A stretch of 30,176 nt of DNA, from positions 1 through 30,176 of the forward strand of contig VMCW01000155.1 of NCBI GenBank assembly GCA_008081175.1. The letters run 5' to 3'. The position numbers were made by a program, and so were the translations under genes. This DNA comes from Flavobacteriaceae bacterium (GTDB lineage Bacteria > Bacteroidota > Bacteroidia > Flavobacteriales > Flavobacteriaceae). Under the pieces are notes generated by a model. That model was not told where the DNA came from, made no database searches, and was given only the letters and a program-made list of their open reading frames with translations. This document shows, in pieces, positions 7,811-15,888 of the stretch (positions within the stretch are counted from its first letter, which is position 1; the number at the start of each line of letters is the position of its first letter).

Positions 7811-8715
7811 AAACCTGATAATGCGGTTATGAAAATTAAAATTGAAAGCAAGAAAGTGGTAAGCGCCAATTTTTTTAATTCAGGATCAAATGCTATGGGA
7901 GCCTTAGTTTTAATCACTCGAATCAAATGGGTAAAAAGGGGGAAAACAACCAATAAAGGCAACCAGTGAATAGGTTCCTTTGTAGGAACAAAAACGGTTA
8001 ACAACAGAATGTAGGAAAAAATAAGTATTGTTATATGGTACGTTTTGGCTTTTTTCTGTCCCAAAAAAACAGCAAATGTTCTTTTACCAACAAGACGATC
8101 ACTTCCTAAATCACGCATATTGTTTAAATTTAAAACACCTACAGCCAGTAAACCAATAGCTATTGCCAATACACCCACTTTTACATCTAGGGACTTTACC
8201 TGAATAAAATAGGAGCCCATAACACTTAAACCACCAAAAAAAAGGAAAACAAACAAGTCTCCAAACCCTTGGTAACCATAGGCCGCCTCACCTACGGTAT
8301 AACGTATAGCCGCCCAAATACTCAAAAAAGTAAAACTTATAAATAGAAATATGTACAACCATGAATCTATTCCAAAAGCATAAATTATTGAGAAAAGTGC
8401 CAAGACAAAAGACACTAGTGAACTCAAAAAAATTCCTTGTTTTAATTCTTCTTTTGAAAGTAAACCCGACTGAAGCACACGTTTGGGACCTAATCTATTG
8501 TCATTGTCTGTACCCTTAACACCGTCTCCATAATCGTTTGCAAAATTCGAAATGATTTGAAAACCCGTTGCTGTAAGGAGCATGAAAACAAAAAGCACCC
8601 ATGAGAAATTGGGTTCTTTGATGCTCATGGCGTTACCCACAATTATTCCAGATAATGAAAGCGGCAGAGTTCGCAGTCGTGCTGCCCGAATCCATATCTT
8701 GGCTTTATATATCAT
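7807..8715 (-). CDS. menA: 1,4-Dihydroxy-2-naphthoate polyprenyltransferase
   Basis: MenA attaches the isoprenoid tail to dihydroxynaphthoate with loss of CO2, giving demethylmenaquinone, in the inner membrane. The 302-aa protein has the UbiA-superfamily layout of about eight to nine membrane helices. The two Asp-rich prenyl-diphosphate/Mg motifs are NDYGDGVKGTDND (60-72) and NNMRDLGSDRLVGKRT (198-213, with D202 and D206). The N-terminal RLRTLPLSLSGIIVG is characteristic of MenA rather than UbiA. It lies 3 bases after menB and overlaps menC by 4 bases. The methylating enzyme that would finish menaquinone (MenG/UbiE) is not in the window. Confidence 0.94.
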   Translation of the reverse strand: MIYKAKIWIRAARLRTLPLSLSGIIVGNAMSIKEPNFSWVLFVFMLLTATGFQIISNFANDYGDGVKGTDNDNRLGPKRVLQSGLLSKEELKQGIFLSSLVSFVLALFSIIYAFGIDSWLYIFLFISFTFLSIWAAIRYTVGEAAYGYQGFGDLFVFLFFGGLSVMGSYFIQVKSLDVKVGVLAIAIGLLAVGVLNLNNMRDLGSDRLVGKRTFAVFLGQKKAKTYHITILIFSYILLLTVFVPTKEPIHWLPLLVVFPLFTHLIRVIKTKAPIAFDPELKKLALTTFLLSILIFITALSGL

Positions 8716-8718
8716 AGA

Positions 8719-9534
8719 TCAGGGAAACTTTGGATATTTCTTGAAATTTGGACTTCTTTTTTCTAAAAAAGCTTTTTTTCCTTCCTGAGCTTCTTCCATC
8801 AAATAATACATCAAGGTGGCATCACCTGCTAATTGCATCAAACCGTGCTGACCGTCTAATTCAGCATTCAATGACCTTTTAATCATACGAAGTGCTAGAG
8901 GACTCCGTTGCTGCATGATTTGGCACCATTCCATAACTGTATCTTCCAGCTTTTCCAAAGGGACAACCTTATTTACCAATCCCATATCCAAAGCCTCTTG
9001 TGCCGAATATTGCTGACATAAAAACCAAATTTCTCGTGCCTTTTTTTGGCCAACGTGACGAGCAAGGTAGGAAGAACCAAACCCACCATCAAAACTACCT
9101 ACTTTAGGTCCCGTTTGACCAAAGATGGCATTTTCACTGGCTATGGTCAAATCACAAACTACATGCAACACATGACCTCCTCCTATAGCATAACCGTTGA
9201 CCATAGCAACAACAGGTTTAGGCAATTCACGAATGCGTTTGTGCAAATCAAGTACATTGAGTCTAGGAACCCCATCCTCACCTACATAGCCTCCAATTCC
9301 TTTGACATTCTGATCGCCTCCACTACAGAAGGCTTTATCGCCAATTCCTGTGAACACAACTACGTCAATATCATTACGCTCACGACACACTTCCATTGCC
9401 TCCAGCATTTGAATGTTTGTTTCAGGACGAAAGGCATTGTAAACTTCGGGACGATTGATCGTAATTTTTGCGACCCCATCACAAAGTTCAAAAAGGATAT
9501 CGCTATAGGTTCCTAGTGATTTCCATTTTCTCAT
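8719..9534 (-). CDS. menB: 1,4-Dihydroxy-2-naphthoyl-CoA synthase
   Basis: MenB closes the second ring of the naphthoquinone from o-succinylbenzoyl-CoA. It is a crotonase-fold enzyme of 271 aa, close to the E. coli length. Visible motifs: FCSGGDQNVKG (69-79, oxyanion hole), GYAIGGGHVLH (114-124), and FGQTGPKVGSFDGGFG (138-153), which contains the catalytic Asp (D149). The QTG at 140-142 keeps the Gly found in E. coli-type, bicarbonate-dependent MenB rather than the acidic residue of the other class; that distinction is from knowledge of the family. The C-terminal end is rich in Lys and Pro, as usual. It lies 11 bases after menD and 3 bases before menA in the same operon. Confidence 0.96.
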   Translation of the reverse strand: MRKWKSLGTYSDILFELCDGVAKITINRPEVYNAFRPETNIQMLEAMEVCRERNDIDVVVFTGIGDKAFCSGGDQNVKGIGGYVGEDGVPRLNVLDLHKRIRELPKPVVAMVNGYAIGGGHVLHVVCDLTIASENAIFGQTGPKVGSFDGGFGSSYLARHVGQKKAREIWFLCQQYSAQEALDMGLVNKVVPLEKLEDTVMEWCQIMQQRSPLALRMIKRSLNAELDGQHGLMQLAGDATLMYYLMEEAQEGKKAFLEKRSPNFKKYPKFP

Positions 9535-9545
9535 ATCTCTTTTTT

Positions 9546-11330
9546 TTACGAAAATAAAGTTTTTGATACCATTGCATTAAAATAATTCAATAAAACCTCA
9601 TCATTCTTAGTACGAGGTGTTTTGATTTCAAGAAGTTGAGGTCCTTTCATTGTTTTAAAGAATCGAGGAAGTTTTCTTTTTAAGGCTCCAAAAGAATTAA
9701 CCTTTCGATACCCTATTCCAAAAGACTTACACAAATATTTTGCCTCGCGTTGGTGTACCGTCTCAAAATAAGTTTCGTAATTTTTACTGCCTTTTTCACC
9801 CGGCAAAATCCGAAAAATTCCTCCTCCACCGTTATTAATCAATATTATTTTAAAGTTTTTTGGAATGTAGTTGTTCCATAAACCGTTGATGTCGTAAAAG
9901 AAACTTAAATCTCCGGTGATCAAAACGGTAGGCCTTTTATTAATCAGCGCAGCTCCAATAGCAGTTGCTGTACTACCGTCTATACCACTAGTCCCTCTAT
10001 TACAAAAGATAACGGTCCTTTCAGGCCAGGAAAATAATTGAGCGTATCGTATTGAAGAACTATTCGCCAATTGAAGTTGTAGTCCTGCAGGCAATTTTTG
10101 AGAAATGAGCTCAAACACTTTTAAATCTGAAAAAGGTTGCTTTTTGAGGTAGTTTTGACCCGCATTTTTAAATTGAGCATACTGTTCCAATACAGATTTT
10201 TGATAGTCAGTTTTTGGATTGTGGTGTTTTCTATACAGTATACCTAAAAAATCTTCTGGAGAAGATTGAATATGTTCTGTTAAGGAGTAGTAAGTATTGT
10301 AGGCTTTTTTTATGTCAACATGCCAGTGGTGCTTGGGTCGGTACTTTCTCAAAAAAGCCTTCAATTTTTTAGAAACAACCATACCTCCAAAAGTGAGGAG
10401 TAATTCTGGTTGTAGATCAATACTCAATTGATTTTCCTTCATTTCTAAAGGAGCCATAAGAATATCTATAGAGCCTACTGCTTTTGGATGTGTCACATTA
10501 GAAGTAGTTTCTGTAAAGACAACAACGGAAGGGTCATTACACAAAGCATCGATCCATATTTGATCAATACTATTGGGCTGAAGCACACCAATTACTACCC
10601 ATTTTTTTGGACTTTTATTCCATAAATTGATCCATGTTTCTTTCTTTGATACTTTTAGTTGAGGCTTTTCAATTGATGGTAACATCTCAGGTAGCGGGAT
10701 GACCTCTGTAGTAGTTTCATAAAGGGGCTCCTCAAGGGGTATATTCAAATGAACTGGACCATTTTCAGTAATTGCTACTTTCAAAACCCTAATTATTTCC
10801 TTTTCATTGTGTTTTTGTGTTTGTTGTTGAATTGCTACAACTTCTGATTCATCGGCATTTGATGGAAGTAAATTTTGCATTGGATTTTCAAGCAGTGTTT
10901 TAGTGGAATGACTGACATCTGCTTTTAAATCTGCTGCTGCCTCTAGATGAGGCTCAAAAACCCCTTTTTGACGGATTGTTTGTCCATCGCCAATATCTAT
11001 ACGGTGAGGCATTCGATCTGCTGAAAGCACCACTAGAGGGATATCACTGTAAAATGCTTCCGCTACAGCCGGATAAAAATTGAGTAGTGCTGAACCAGAT
11101 GTACAGACTAGTGCAACGGGCTGCTGAAGTTGTTGTGCCAAACCTAAAGCAAAAAAGGCAGCTGCTCTCTCATCTACAATACTATAGGTTTTAAAATAAG
11201 GGAGAGAAACAAAACCGTTTGTAAGTGGTGCATTCCTAGAACCTGCACAAATCACAATTTGTTCAATTTTTGCTACTTCACAAAGGCGAACAACGGTTTG
11301 GGCTAAGGGAATGGAAGGAAATCTATTCAT
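9546..11330 (-). CDS. menD: SEPHCHC synthase (2-succinyl-5-enolpyruvyl-6-hydroxy-3-cyclohexene-1-carboxylate synthase)
   Basis: MenD condenses isochorismate with the succinic semialdehyde unit from 2-oxoglutarate, using thiamine diphosphate and Mg. Length is 594 aa; E. coli MenD has about 556. The N-terminal Pyr domain has CAGSRNAPLT (28-37) and the catalytic Glu in VDERAAAFFALG (E54). The C-terminal PP domain has NRGTSGIDGSTATAIGAA, then the ThDP motif from GDLSFFYD to NNGGGGIFRILPG. A less conserved insertion at about 140-170, rich in Gln, Glu and Asn, explains part of the extra length. The gene is separated from menF by 61 bases, the only sizeable gap in the operon. Its product needs MenH to become SHCHC, but no menH is seen here. 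Confidence 0.95.
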   Translation of the reverse strand: MNRFPSIPLAQTVVRLCEVAKIEQIVICAGSRNAPLTNGFVSLPYFKTYSIVDERAAAFFALGLAQQLQQPVALVCTSGSALLNFYPAVAEAFYSDIPLVVLSADRMPHRIDIGDGQTIRQKGVFEPHLEAAADLKADVSHSTKTLLENPMQNLLPSNADESEVVAIQQQTQKHNEKEIIRVLKVAITENGPVHLNIPLEEPLYETTTEVIPLPEMLPSIEKPQLKVSKKETWINLWNKSPKKWVVIGVLQPNSIDQIWIDALCNDPSVVVFTETTSNVTHPKAVGSIDILMAPLEMKENQLSIDLQPELLLTFGGMVVSKKLKAFLRKYRPKHHWHVDIKKAYNTYYSLTEHIQSSPEDFLGILYRKHHNPKTDYQKSVLEQYAQFKNAGQNYLKKQPFSDLKVFELISQKLPAGLQLQLANSSSIRYAQLFSWPERTVIFCNRGTSGIDGSTATAIGAALINKRPTVLITGDLSFFYDINGLWNNYIPKNFKIILINNGGGGIFRILPGEKGSKNYETYFETVHQREAKYLCKSFGIGYRKVNSFGALKRKLPRFFKTMKGPQLLEIKTPRTKNDEVLLNYFNAMVSKTLFS

Positions 11331-11356
11331 GCGTCACAAGATCTTCTGGCATGTAT

Positions 11357-11364
11357 CAAAAATA
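11357..11364 (-). promoter_or_regulatory. Candidate -7 element for an internal menD promoter
   Basis: The minus strand reads TATTTTTG, an exact match to the flavobacterial -7 box TAnnTTTG, 27 bases before the menD start in the only sizeable gap of the men operon. A TTG -33 box at the expected distance is not evident (TGTG lies there instead). The 6-bp hairpin AAAGGC...GCCTTT (11373-11393), which covers the menF stop, sits just upstream and could weaken read-through. Both signals are weak. Confidence 0.25.
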
Positions 11365-11391
11365 CAAAACCCAAAGGCATTCACACAGCCT

Positions 11392-12441
11392 TTAGAGTAC
11401 TTTTAAAATCGTTTTCGCTTTTCGCTGGGTTTCTTTCCACTCTAGTTCGGGTTCACTCCCATCAATTATACCAGCACCCAGGTATAAAGAATAAACACCC
11501 TCCTTCCACTGAGCACATCTCAAATTCACAAATAACTTTGTTTCTTCAGGAGTTAGTAATCCAAAAAAGCCAGTATAAAAAGATCTGTCATATCCCTCTT
11601 CTTTTTGAATGAATTTTATTGCCTCTTTTTTAGGCACTCCTCCCACTGCAGGTGTTGGATGCAATGCTTTTGCAAGAACATCTATAGAAGGCTTTTCTGA
11701 AGGGATTACAAAAAGACTCGATAAGTGTATTAAATTACCAGCACGAACAGTTATTACTGGGTCTTCCACTAGTTGTTCCCGAGGAAAAAAGGAAGTCAAA
11801 ACATTTCGAACTTGATCGGCTACTAGAGCTTGCTCATCCATTTCTTTGGCATTCCATTGTATGGGTTTATTTTCATCGAAAGGCTGTGTACCTGCCAATG
11901 CTTCCGTTTGTAAACTTTCTCCCTTCCTACTGAGAAATCGCTCTGGACTAGCACCCAACCAACAGCCCACACTAGGATGAAACCATAAATATACCATAGC
12001 ATGTTCGTAAAGTGAAACCAGGTCCATAAATACACTAATTGGACTTTTGGAACTTATGAAATCTGTTTTTCTGGAGACTACCAATTTTTTATACTTTCCC
12101 TTTTTTATCTCCTTTAATGCTTTTTCTACTAAGACAATAAAGTCCCTTTTGGTCTTATCATCTTCAGAACTTTTAGCGGAATCGTCACTGTTGAATTCTG
12201 ATTTTTCAAGAACAGAAAACTCTTGTTTATTGGCTCTAGGGATAAAATAGGTTGTTTTATTCAAGTCAAAAGGAGCAAAGACAAAACCATCGCAATCCAA
12301 GTTAAGCGTAGTATGCAGCTCATGGTCATTTTGGGAATAAAGCACAACACGCTTTGAGTTTGGAATTTTATACATAACAAAGGGCCGTTGTTCTTTCCAG
12401 AGAATTGTTAAATAATCTTTTAGCGACTGAGGGTTTTTCAT
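11392..12441 (-). CDS. menF: Isochorismate synthase
   Basis: This enzyme converts chorismate to isochorismate, the entry step to menaquinone. It is a 349-aa chorismate-binding (MST) enzyme, shorter than E. coli MenF (about 430) mainly in the N-terminal region. Visible features: KLVVSRK with the probable general base K119, GASPERFL with the probable general acid E167 (163-170), the ALAGTQP strand (181-187), and PAVGGVPKKEA (264-274). FYTGFFGLL (288-296) and the C-terminal Mg-binding stretch GAGIIDGSEPELEWKETQRK (322-341) complete the set. It starts inside the stop codon of the thioesterase gene (TAATG, one base shared). Siderophore-type isochorismate synthases share the fold, but the men context decides the role. 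Confidence 0.92.
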   Translation of the reverse strand: MKNPQSLKDYLTILWKEQRPFVMYKIPNSKRVVLYSQNDHELHTTLNLDCDGFVFAPFDLNKTTYFIPRANKQEFSVLEKSEFNSDDSAKSSEDDKTKRDFIVLVEKALKEIKKGKYKKLVVSRKTDFISSKSPISVFMDLVSLYEHAMVYLWFHPSVGCWLGASPERFLSRKGESLQTEALAGTQPFDENKPIQWNAKEMDEQALVADQVRNVLTSFFPREQLVEDPVITVRAGNLIHLSSLFVIPSEKPSIDVLAKALHPTPAVGGVPKKEAIKFIQKEEGYDRSFYTGFFGLLTPEETKLFVNLRCAQWKEGVYSLYLGAGIIDGSEPELEWKETQRKAKTILKVL

Positions 12442-12857
12442 TAGTCTTTTCTACGACTGTATGTGGTGAGTTTACAAAGAGAGATCAAGTTTGCCTCATC
12501 ATCTTCTACTCGAATTTCCCACAGTTGTATTGTTTTTCCTTGATGCATGGGTCGTGCAGTAGCCAAGACAAAACCACTTGATACACTTTTAAGATGATTG
12601 GCAGTGATTTCTATACCCCTTACTTGTACGTTTGGATCTTTATTGAGAACAAATACGGCTGCACTTCCTACACTTTCTGCCAGTGCAGCTGTAGCCCCAC
12701 CATGCAGTACTCCATCGGGCTGTAATACTTTAGTATTTACAGGCATACGTGCTTGGAGAAAATCTGTACCCACAGCTGTATATTCAATATGCAGCGTTTC
12801 CATGAGTGTGTTTTTAGAACTCTGATTTAAAAGTGCTAAGATTTGATCCTCTTTCAT
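12441..12857 (-). CDS. menI: Hotdog-fold thioesterase, probable DHNA-CoA hydrolase (MenI/YdiI-like)
   Basis: A 138-aa PaaI/4HBT-II hotdog protein. It aligns well, from memory, with E. coli YdiI (MenI), which hydrolyses dihydroxynaphthoyl-CoA. The segment QPDGVLHGGATAALAESVGS (46-65) keeps the equivalents of the catalytic Gln, His and Glu of YdiI (here Q46, H52 and E61, a constant offset of two residues). The flanking NTLMETL and ARMPVNTK also match. As first gene of the men operon, overlapping menF by one base, it would supply the CoA-release step between MenB and MenA. Related EntH/PaaI enzymes have broader substrates, so the exact substrate is an inference from similarity plus context. Its operon is preceded by the dnaK terminator; I see no convincing promoter in 12858-12964, only a lone TAATTTAG (minus strand, 12869-12876). 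Confidence 0.8.
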   Translation of the reverse strand: MKEDQILALLNQSSKNTLMETLHIEYTAVGTDFLQARMPVNTKVLQPDGVLHGGATAALAESVGSAAVFVLNKDPNVQVRGIEITANHLKSVSSGFVLATARPMHQGKTIQLWEIRVEDDEANLISLCKLTTYSRRKD

Positions 12858-12964
12858 TTATTTTTTAGCTAAATTAAGAAAACGCCTTGTAATACTTAAG
12901 GGATTTCATTTTACTAAACAAGCTTTCTTTCTAACAATCTTATTTCAAGATGTCTTATAATTAT

Positions 12965-13000
12965 AAAAAAAGCCCTCAAATACTAAAGAGGGCTTTTTTT
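12965..13000 (-). terminator. Intrinsic terminator after dnaK
   Basis: A perfect hairpin, AAAAAAAGCCCTC on one side and GAGGGCTTTTTTT on the other, with a 10-base loop (12978-12987). It has a six-pair G/C-rich core and seven A-T pairs or a seven-base T-run on both strands. It lies 18 bases beyond the dnaK stop, in the dnaK reading direction. It would also work on the other strand, but nothing upstream is transcribed that way. It separates dnaK from the men operon. Confidence 0.85.
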
Positions 13001-13018
13001 AAACAATAGTAAGCTAAG

Positions 13019-14920
13019 TTATTTGACTTCTTCAAAATCAACGTCTTGTACGTCATCTCCGCCTTTGGCTTCTGACTCGGGTTGTGAAGCCTCTGCTCCA
13101 GCAGCCCCTCCAGCTTCGGCCTGAGCTTTGTACATTTCCTCAGAAGCGTTTTTCCATGCCTCGTTTATGGTCTCGAGCGCTTTGTCAATCGCATCAAGAT
13201 CTTTTGATTCATATGCTTTTTTCAAGTCCTCAAGAGCAGCCTCGATGGGTGCTTTTTTATCCTCTGAAAGCTTTTCTCCAAACTCTTTCAATTGCTTTTC
13301 TGTTTGGAAAATCATTTGGTCGGCACTGTTTAATTTTTCAGCTTCTTCCTTCACTTTTTTATCTGCATCTGCATTTGCTTCTGCTTCTTTTTTCATTCGC
13401 TCAATTTCTTCTTCTGTTAAACCGGAAGAAGCTTCAATACGAATGTCTTGAGATTTATTCGTAGCCTTGTCTAAAGCACTAACTTTAATGATTCCATTAG
13501 CGTCAATATCAAAAGTCACCTCAATTTGAGGAGTTCCACGCTGTGCTGGTGGAATCCCGTCTAAATGGAAACGTCCAATAGTTTTGTTGTCTGTTGCCAT
13601 AGAACGCTCTCCTTGTAAAACGTGGATTTCAACCGAAGGTTGGTTGTCTGCAGCGGTTGAAAAAATCTGTGATTTTTTTGTTGGAATAGTCGTGTTGGAC
13701 TCAATCAATTTAGTCATCACTCCTCCCATAGTTTCAATACCCAAAGACAAGGGTGTTACATCGAGTAATAAAACATCTTTTACATCTCCTGTGAGAACTC
13801 CTCCTTGAATTGCAGCACCAATTGCTACCACTTCGTCAGGGTTTACTCCTTTTGAAGGTTTCTTGCCAAAGAATTTTTCTACTTCTTCTTGAATCACTGG
13901 GATTCGGGTAGATCCTCCGACGAGTATTACCTCATCAATATCACCGGTAGACAAACCTGCATCATCTAATGCTTTTTTAACAGGAGTCATTGATCTTTTT
14001 ACCAAATCATCTGCCAACTTTTCAAAATTGGCTCTTGTTAAAGTAGTTACTAAGTGTTTTGGTCCAGAGTCGGTAGCTGTAACATAGGGTAAATTGATTT
14101 CTGTTTGAGCTGAAGAAGAAAGTTCAATTTTGGCTTTTTCAGCCGCTTCTTTTAAACGTTGTAAAGCCATGGGATCTTTTCTCAGGTCGATGGTTTCGTC
14201 CTTCATAAAAGTTTCTGCCAAAAAGTCGATGATTACTTGATCGAAATCGTCTCCTCCTAAACGTGTATCACCATTGGTTGAAAGCACTTCAAAAACACCA
14301 TCTCCTAGTTCTAAGATAGAAATATCAAAGGTTCCACCACCAAGATCGTAAACTGCAATTTTTTTATCTGACCCCCCTTTATCCAATCCGTAGGCCAAAG
14401 CAGCAGCAGTTGGTTCGTTAATAATACGCTGTACTTTTAATCCAGCGATTTCTCCAGCCTCTTTAGTTGCCTGACGTTGGGAATCGTTGAAGTATGCTGG
14501 AACAGTGATTACTGCCTCAGTAACGTCTTGTCCAAGATAATCCTCCGCCGTTTTTTTCATCTTTTGTAAAGTCATTGCAGAAAGCTCTTGTGGGCTGTAC
14601 ATACGACCATCTATATCAATACGAGGTGTATCGTTGTCTCCTTTGACCACTTTGTAGGCTACGGAACCTACATCACCTTTAGATTCTGAAAATTTATTCC
14701 CCATAAAACGCTTTACAGAGGCTATCGTTTTGGTTGGATTGGTAACTGCTTGACGTTTTGCAGGGTCACCTACCTTAATTTCACCACCTTCTACAAAAGC
14801 GATTACAGAGGGAGTTGTACGTTTACCTTCAGCGTTTGGAATAACAACTGGTTCATTACCCTCCATTACAGAGACACATGAATTTGTTGTTCCTAAATCA
14901 ATTCCAATTATTTTACTCAT
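13019..14920 (-). CDS. dnaK: Molecular chaperone DnaK (Hsp70)
   Basis: DnaK binds exposed hydrophobic peptides in an ATP-driven cycle with DnaJ and GrpE. The 633-aa length is standard. The nucleotide-binding domain begins IGIDLGTTNSCVSV (5-18), contains VYDLGGGTFDIS (around 190-201) and carries the conserved VEEVGGSTRIP-like block as DEVILVGGSTRIP. The substrate-binding domain follows from LLLDVTPLSLGIETMGG. The helical lid is rich in Glu and Lys, and the Gly/Ala tail ends in DVDFEEVK, the usual eubacterial C-terminus. The gene is monocistronic: no dnaJ or grpE is adjacent, the terminator follows 18 bases after the stop, and panB is divergent. Upstream lie a sigma-54-like element and an inverted repeat (listed separately) instead of a TAnnTTTG promoter. 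Confidence 0.98.
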   Translation of the reverse strand: MSKIIGIDLGTTNSCVSVMEGNEPVVIPNAEGKRTTPSVIAFVEGGEIKVGDPAKRQAVTNPTKTIASVKRFMGNKFSESKGDVGSVAYKVVKGDNDTPRIDIDGRMYSPQELSAMTLQKMKKTAEDYLGQDVTEAVITVPAYFNDSQRQATKEAGEIAGLKVQRIINEPTAAALAYGLDKGGSDKKIAVYDLGGGTFDISILELGDGVFEVLSTNGDTRLGGDDFDQVIIDFLAETFMKDETIDLRKDPMALQRLKEAAEKAKIELSSSAQTEINLPYVTATDSGPKHLVTTLTRANFEKLADDLVKRSMTPVKKALDDAGLSTGDIDEVILVGGSTRIPVIQEEVEKFFGKKPSKGVNPDEVVAIGAAIQGGVLTGDVKDVLLLDVTPLSLGIETMGGVMTKLIESNTTIPTKKSQIFSTAADNQPSVEIHVLQGERSMATDNKTIGRFHLDGIPPAQRGTPQIEVTFDIDANGIIKVSALDKATNKSQDIRIEASSGLTEEEIERMKKEAEANADADKKVKEEAEKLNSADQMIFQTEKQLKEFGEKLSEDKKAPIEAALEDLKKAYESKDLDAIDKALETINEAWKNASEEMYKAQAEAGGAAGAEASQPESEAKGGDDVQDVDFEEVK

Positions 14921-14948
14921 GATTCTTAATTAAATTTTTCAATCCAAA

Positions 14949-14964
14949 TTCAATCATTATGCCA
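14949..14964 (-). promoter_or_regulatory. Sigma-54-like -24/-12 element upstream of dnaK
   Basis: The minus strand reads TTGGCATAATGATTGAA, ending 28 bases before the dnaK ATG. The 16-base core TGGCAT-A-ATGA-TTGAA follows the sigma-54 consensus TGGCAYRNNNNTTGCW, with GG and TG correctly spaced and one mismatch (A for the C of the -12 TTGC). Transcription would start near 14940 with a leader of about 20 bases. No better housekeeping promoter is visible in the 152-base gap. Confidence 0.5.
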
Positions 14965-14974
14965 ACCTTAGTTT

Positions 14975-14991
14975 ACTGACAGCATGGCAGT
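14975..14991. promoter_or_regulatory. Inverted repeat ACTGaCA-GCA-TGgCAGT next to the dnaK promoter
   Basis: A 17-base imperfect palindrome with arms ACTGACA and TGGCAGT (one mismatch at the fifth position) around a central GCA. It can also be read as two direct TGnCA units 8 bases apart. It lies 10 bases upstream of the -24 element of the dnaK promoter and about 80 bases from panB on the other side. The position fits a regulator-binding site for dnaK. The regulator is unknown. Confidence 0.45.
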
Positions 14992-15022
14992 CTCTTTTAG
15001 AAAACTGTTTTTTTTACTTCCC

Positions 15023-15056
15023 TTTGGGGTGCTCTGAGCAAAACATACTATTTTTA
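15023..15056 (+). promoter_or_regulatory. Candidate promoter for panB
   Basis: TTTG at 15023-15026 and TATTTTTA at 15049-15056, with a 22-base spacer, resemble the flavobacterial TTTG / TAnnTTTG pair with one mismatch in the last base. The panB ATG follows 16 bases later. Given the AT-rich background this is weak evidence. Confidence 0.3.
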
Positions 15057-15072
15057 CATCACAGAACTCACT

Positions 15073-15885
15073 ATGACATCACAAACATACAGTCGCGTCA
15101 CCACCAAATCACTTCAACAAATGAAAGTTAGTGGAGAGAAAATAGCTATGCTTACTGCATATGATTACACCTTTGCAGGGCTTGTGGACGGTGCGGGAAT
15201 AGACATCATTTTAGTAGGGGACTCTGCATCTAATGTTATGGGTGGGCATGAAACAACCTTGCCAATAACTTTAGACCAGATGATTTATCATGCAAGTAGT
15301 GTTGTGCGTGGTGCAAAACGTGCTTTGGTGGTTGTCGATTTGCCTTTTGGTACTTATCAAGCCGACTCAAAGGAAGCACTTCGTTCTGCAATTCGAATCA
15401 TGAAAGAATCTGGTGCACATGCAGTAAAAGTAGAAGGAGGTATTCAAGTAAAAGATTCCATAGAACGTATTATCAAAGCTGGCATTCCGGTTATGGGACA
15501 CTTGGGTCTCACACCACAATCAATTTATAAATTTGGCACCTATACAGTAAGAGCAAAAGAAGAAGAAGAGGCCGAACAACTTCTCAATGATACGATCATG
15601 TTAGAACAACTCGGTTGTTTTGGTGTTGTTTTAGAAAAAATACCTGCTAGTCTTGCTAAAAAAGCCACTGCATCTGTAAATATTCCGATTATTGGTATTG
15701 GAGCAGGTCCTCTTGTAGACGGTCAAGTGCTCGTACTGCACGATATGCTGGGTATGAATAAAGAATTTAGTCCTCGTTTTTTACGCCGCTATTCCGATTT
15801 GGATAAAATAATCCACAATGCCGTTGAACAGTATACCCAAGACGTCAAATCAAAGGATTTTCCTAACGAAACAGAACAGTATTAA
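15073..15885 (+). CDS. panB: 3-Methyl-2-oxobutanoate hydroxymethyltransferase (ketopantoate hydroxymethyltransferase)
   Basis: PanB makes ketopantoate from 2-oxoisovalerate and methylenetetrahydrofolate, the first committed step to pantothenate and CoA. At 270 aa it has the normal TIM-barrel length. Family motifs are all present: LTAYDYTFAGLVDGAGID (27-44), ILVGDSASNVMGGHETT (46-62) with metal ligand D50, VVVDLPFGTY (86-95) with D89, and AVKVEGG (117-123) with E121. MGHLGLTPQS (141-150), the catalytic Glu in LEKIP (E188) and IGIGAGP (207-213) complete the set. It shares its substrate 2-oxoisovalerate with the nearby leuA, although the two are in different operons. The pseudouridine synthase gene follows after 3 bases, so the two are cotranscribed. 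panC and panD are not in the window. Confidence 0.97.
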   Translation: MTSQTYSRVTTKSLQQMKVSGEKIAMLTAYDYTFAGLVDGAGIDIILVGDSASNVMGGHETTLPITLDQMIYHASSVVRGAKRALVVVDLPFGTYQADSKEALRSAIRIMKESGAHAVKVEGGIQVKDSIERIIKAGIPVMGHLGLTPQSIYKFGTYTVRAKEEEEAEQLLNDTIMLEQLGCFGVVLEKIPASLAKKATASVNIPIIGIGAGPLVDGQVLVLHDMLGMNKEFSPRFLRRYSDLDKIIHNAVEQYTQDVKSKDFPNETEQY

Positions 15886-15888
15886 TCC

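Noticed and set aside
9046..9516. 156-codon frame antisense to menB
   Set aside because: It lies wholly inside menB, which has every family motif in the opposite frame; the antisense translation shows no domain.
13084..13464. Long open frames antisense to the 3' part of dnaK
   Set aside because: They are shadows of the Glu/Lys-rich lid-coding region; composition is unlike real proteins and there is no family match or start context.
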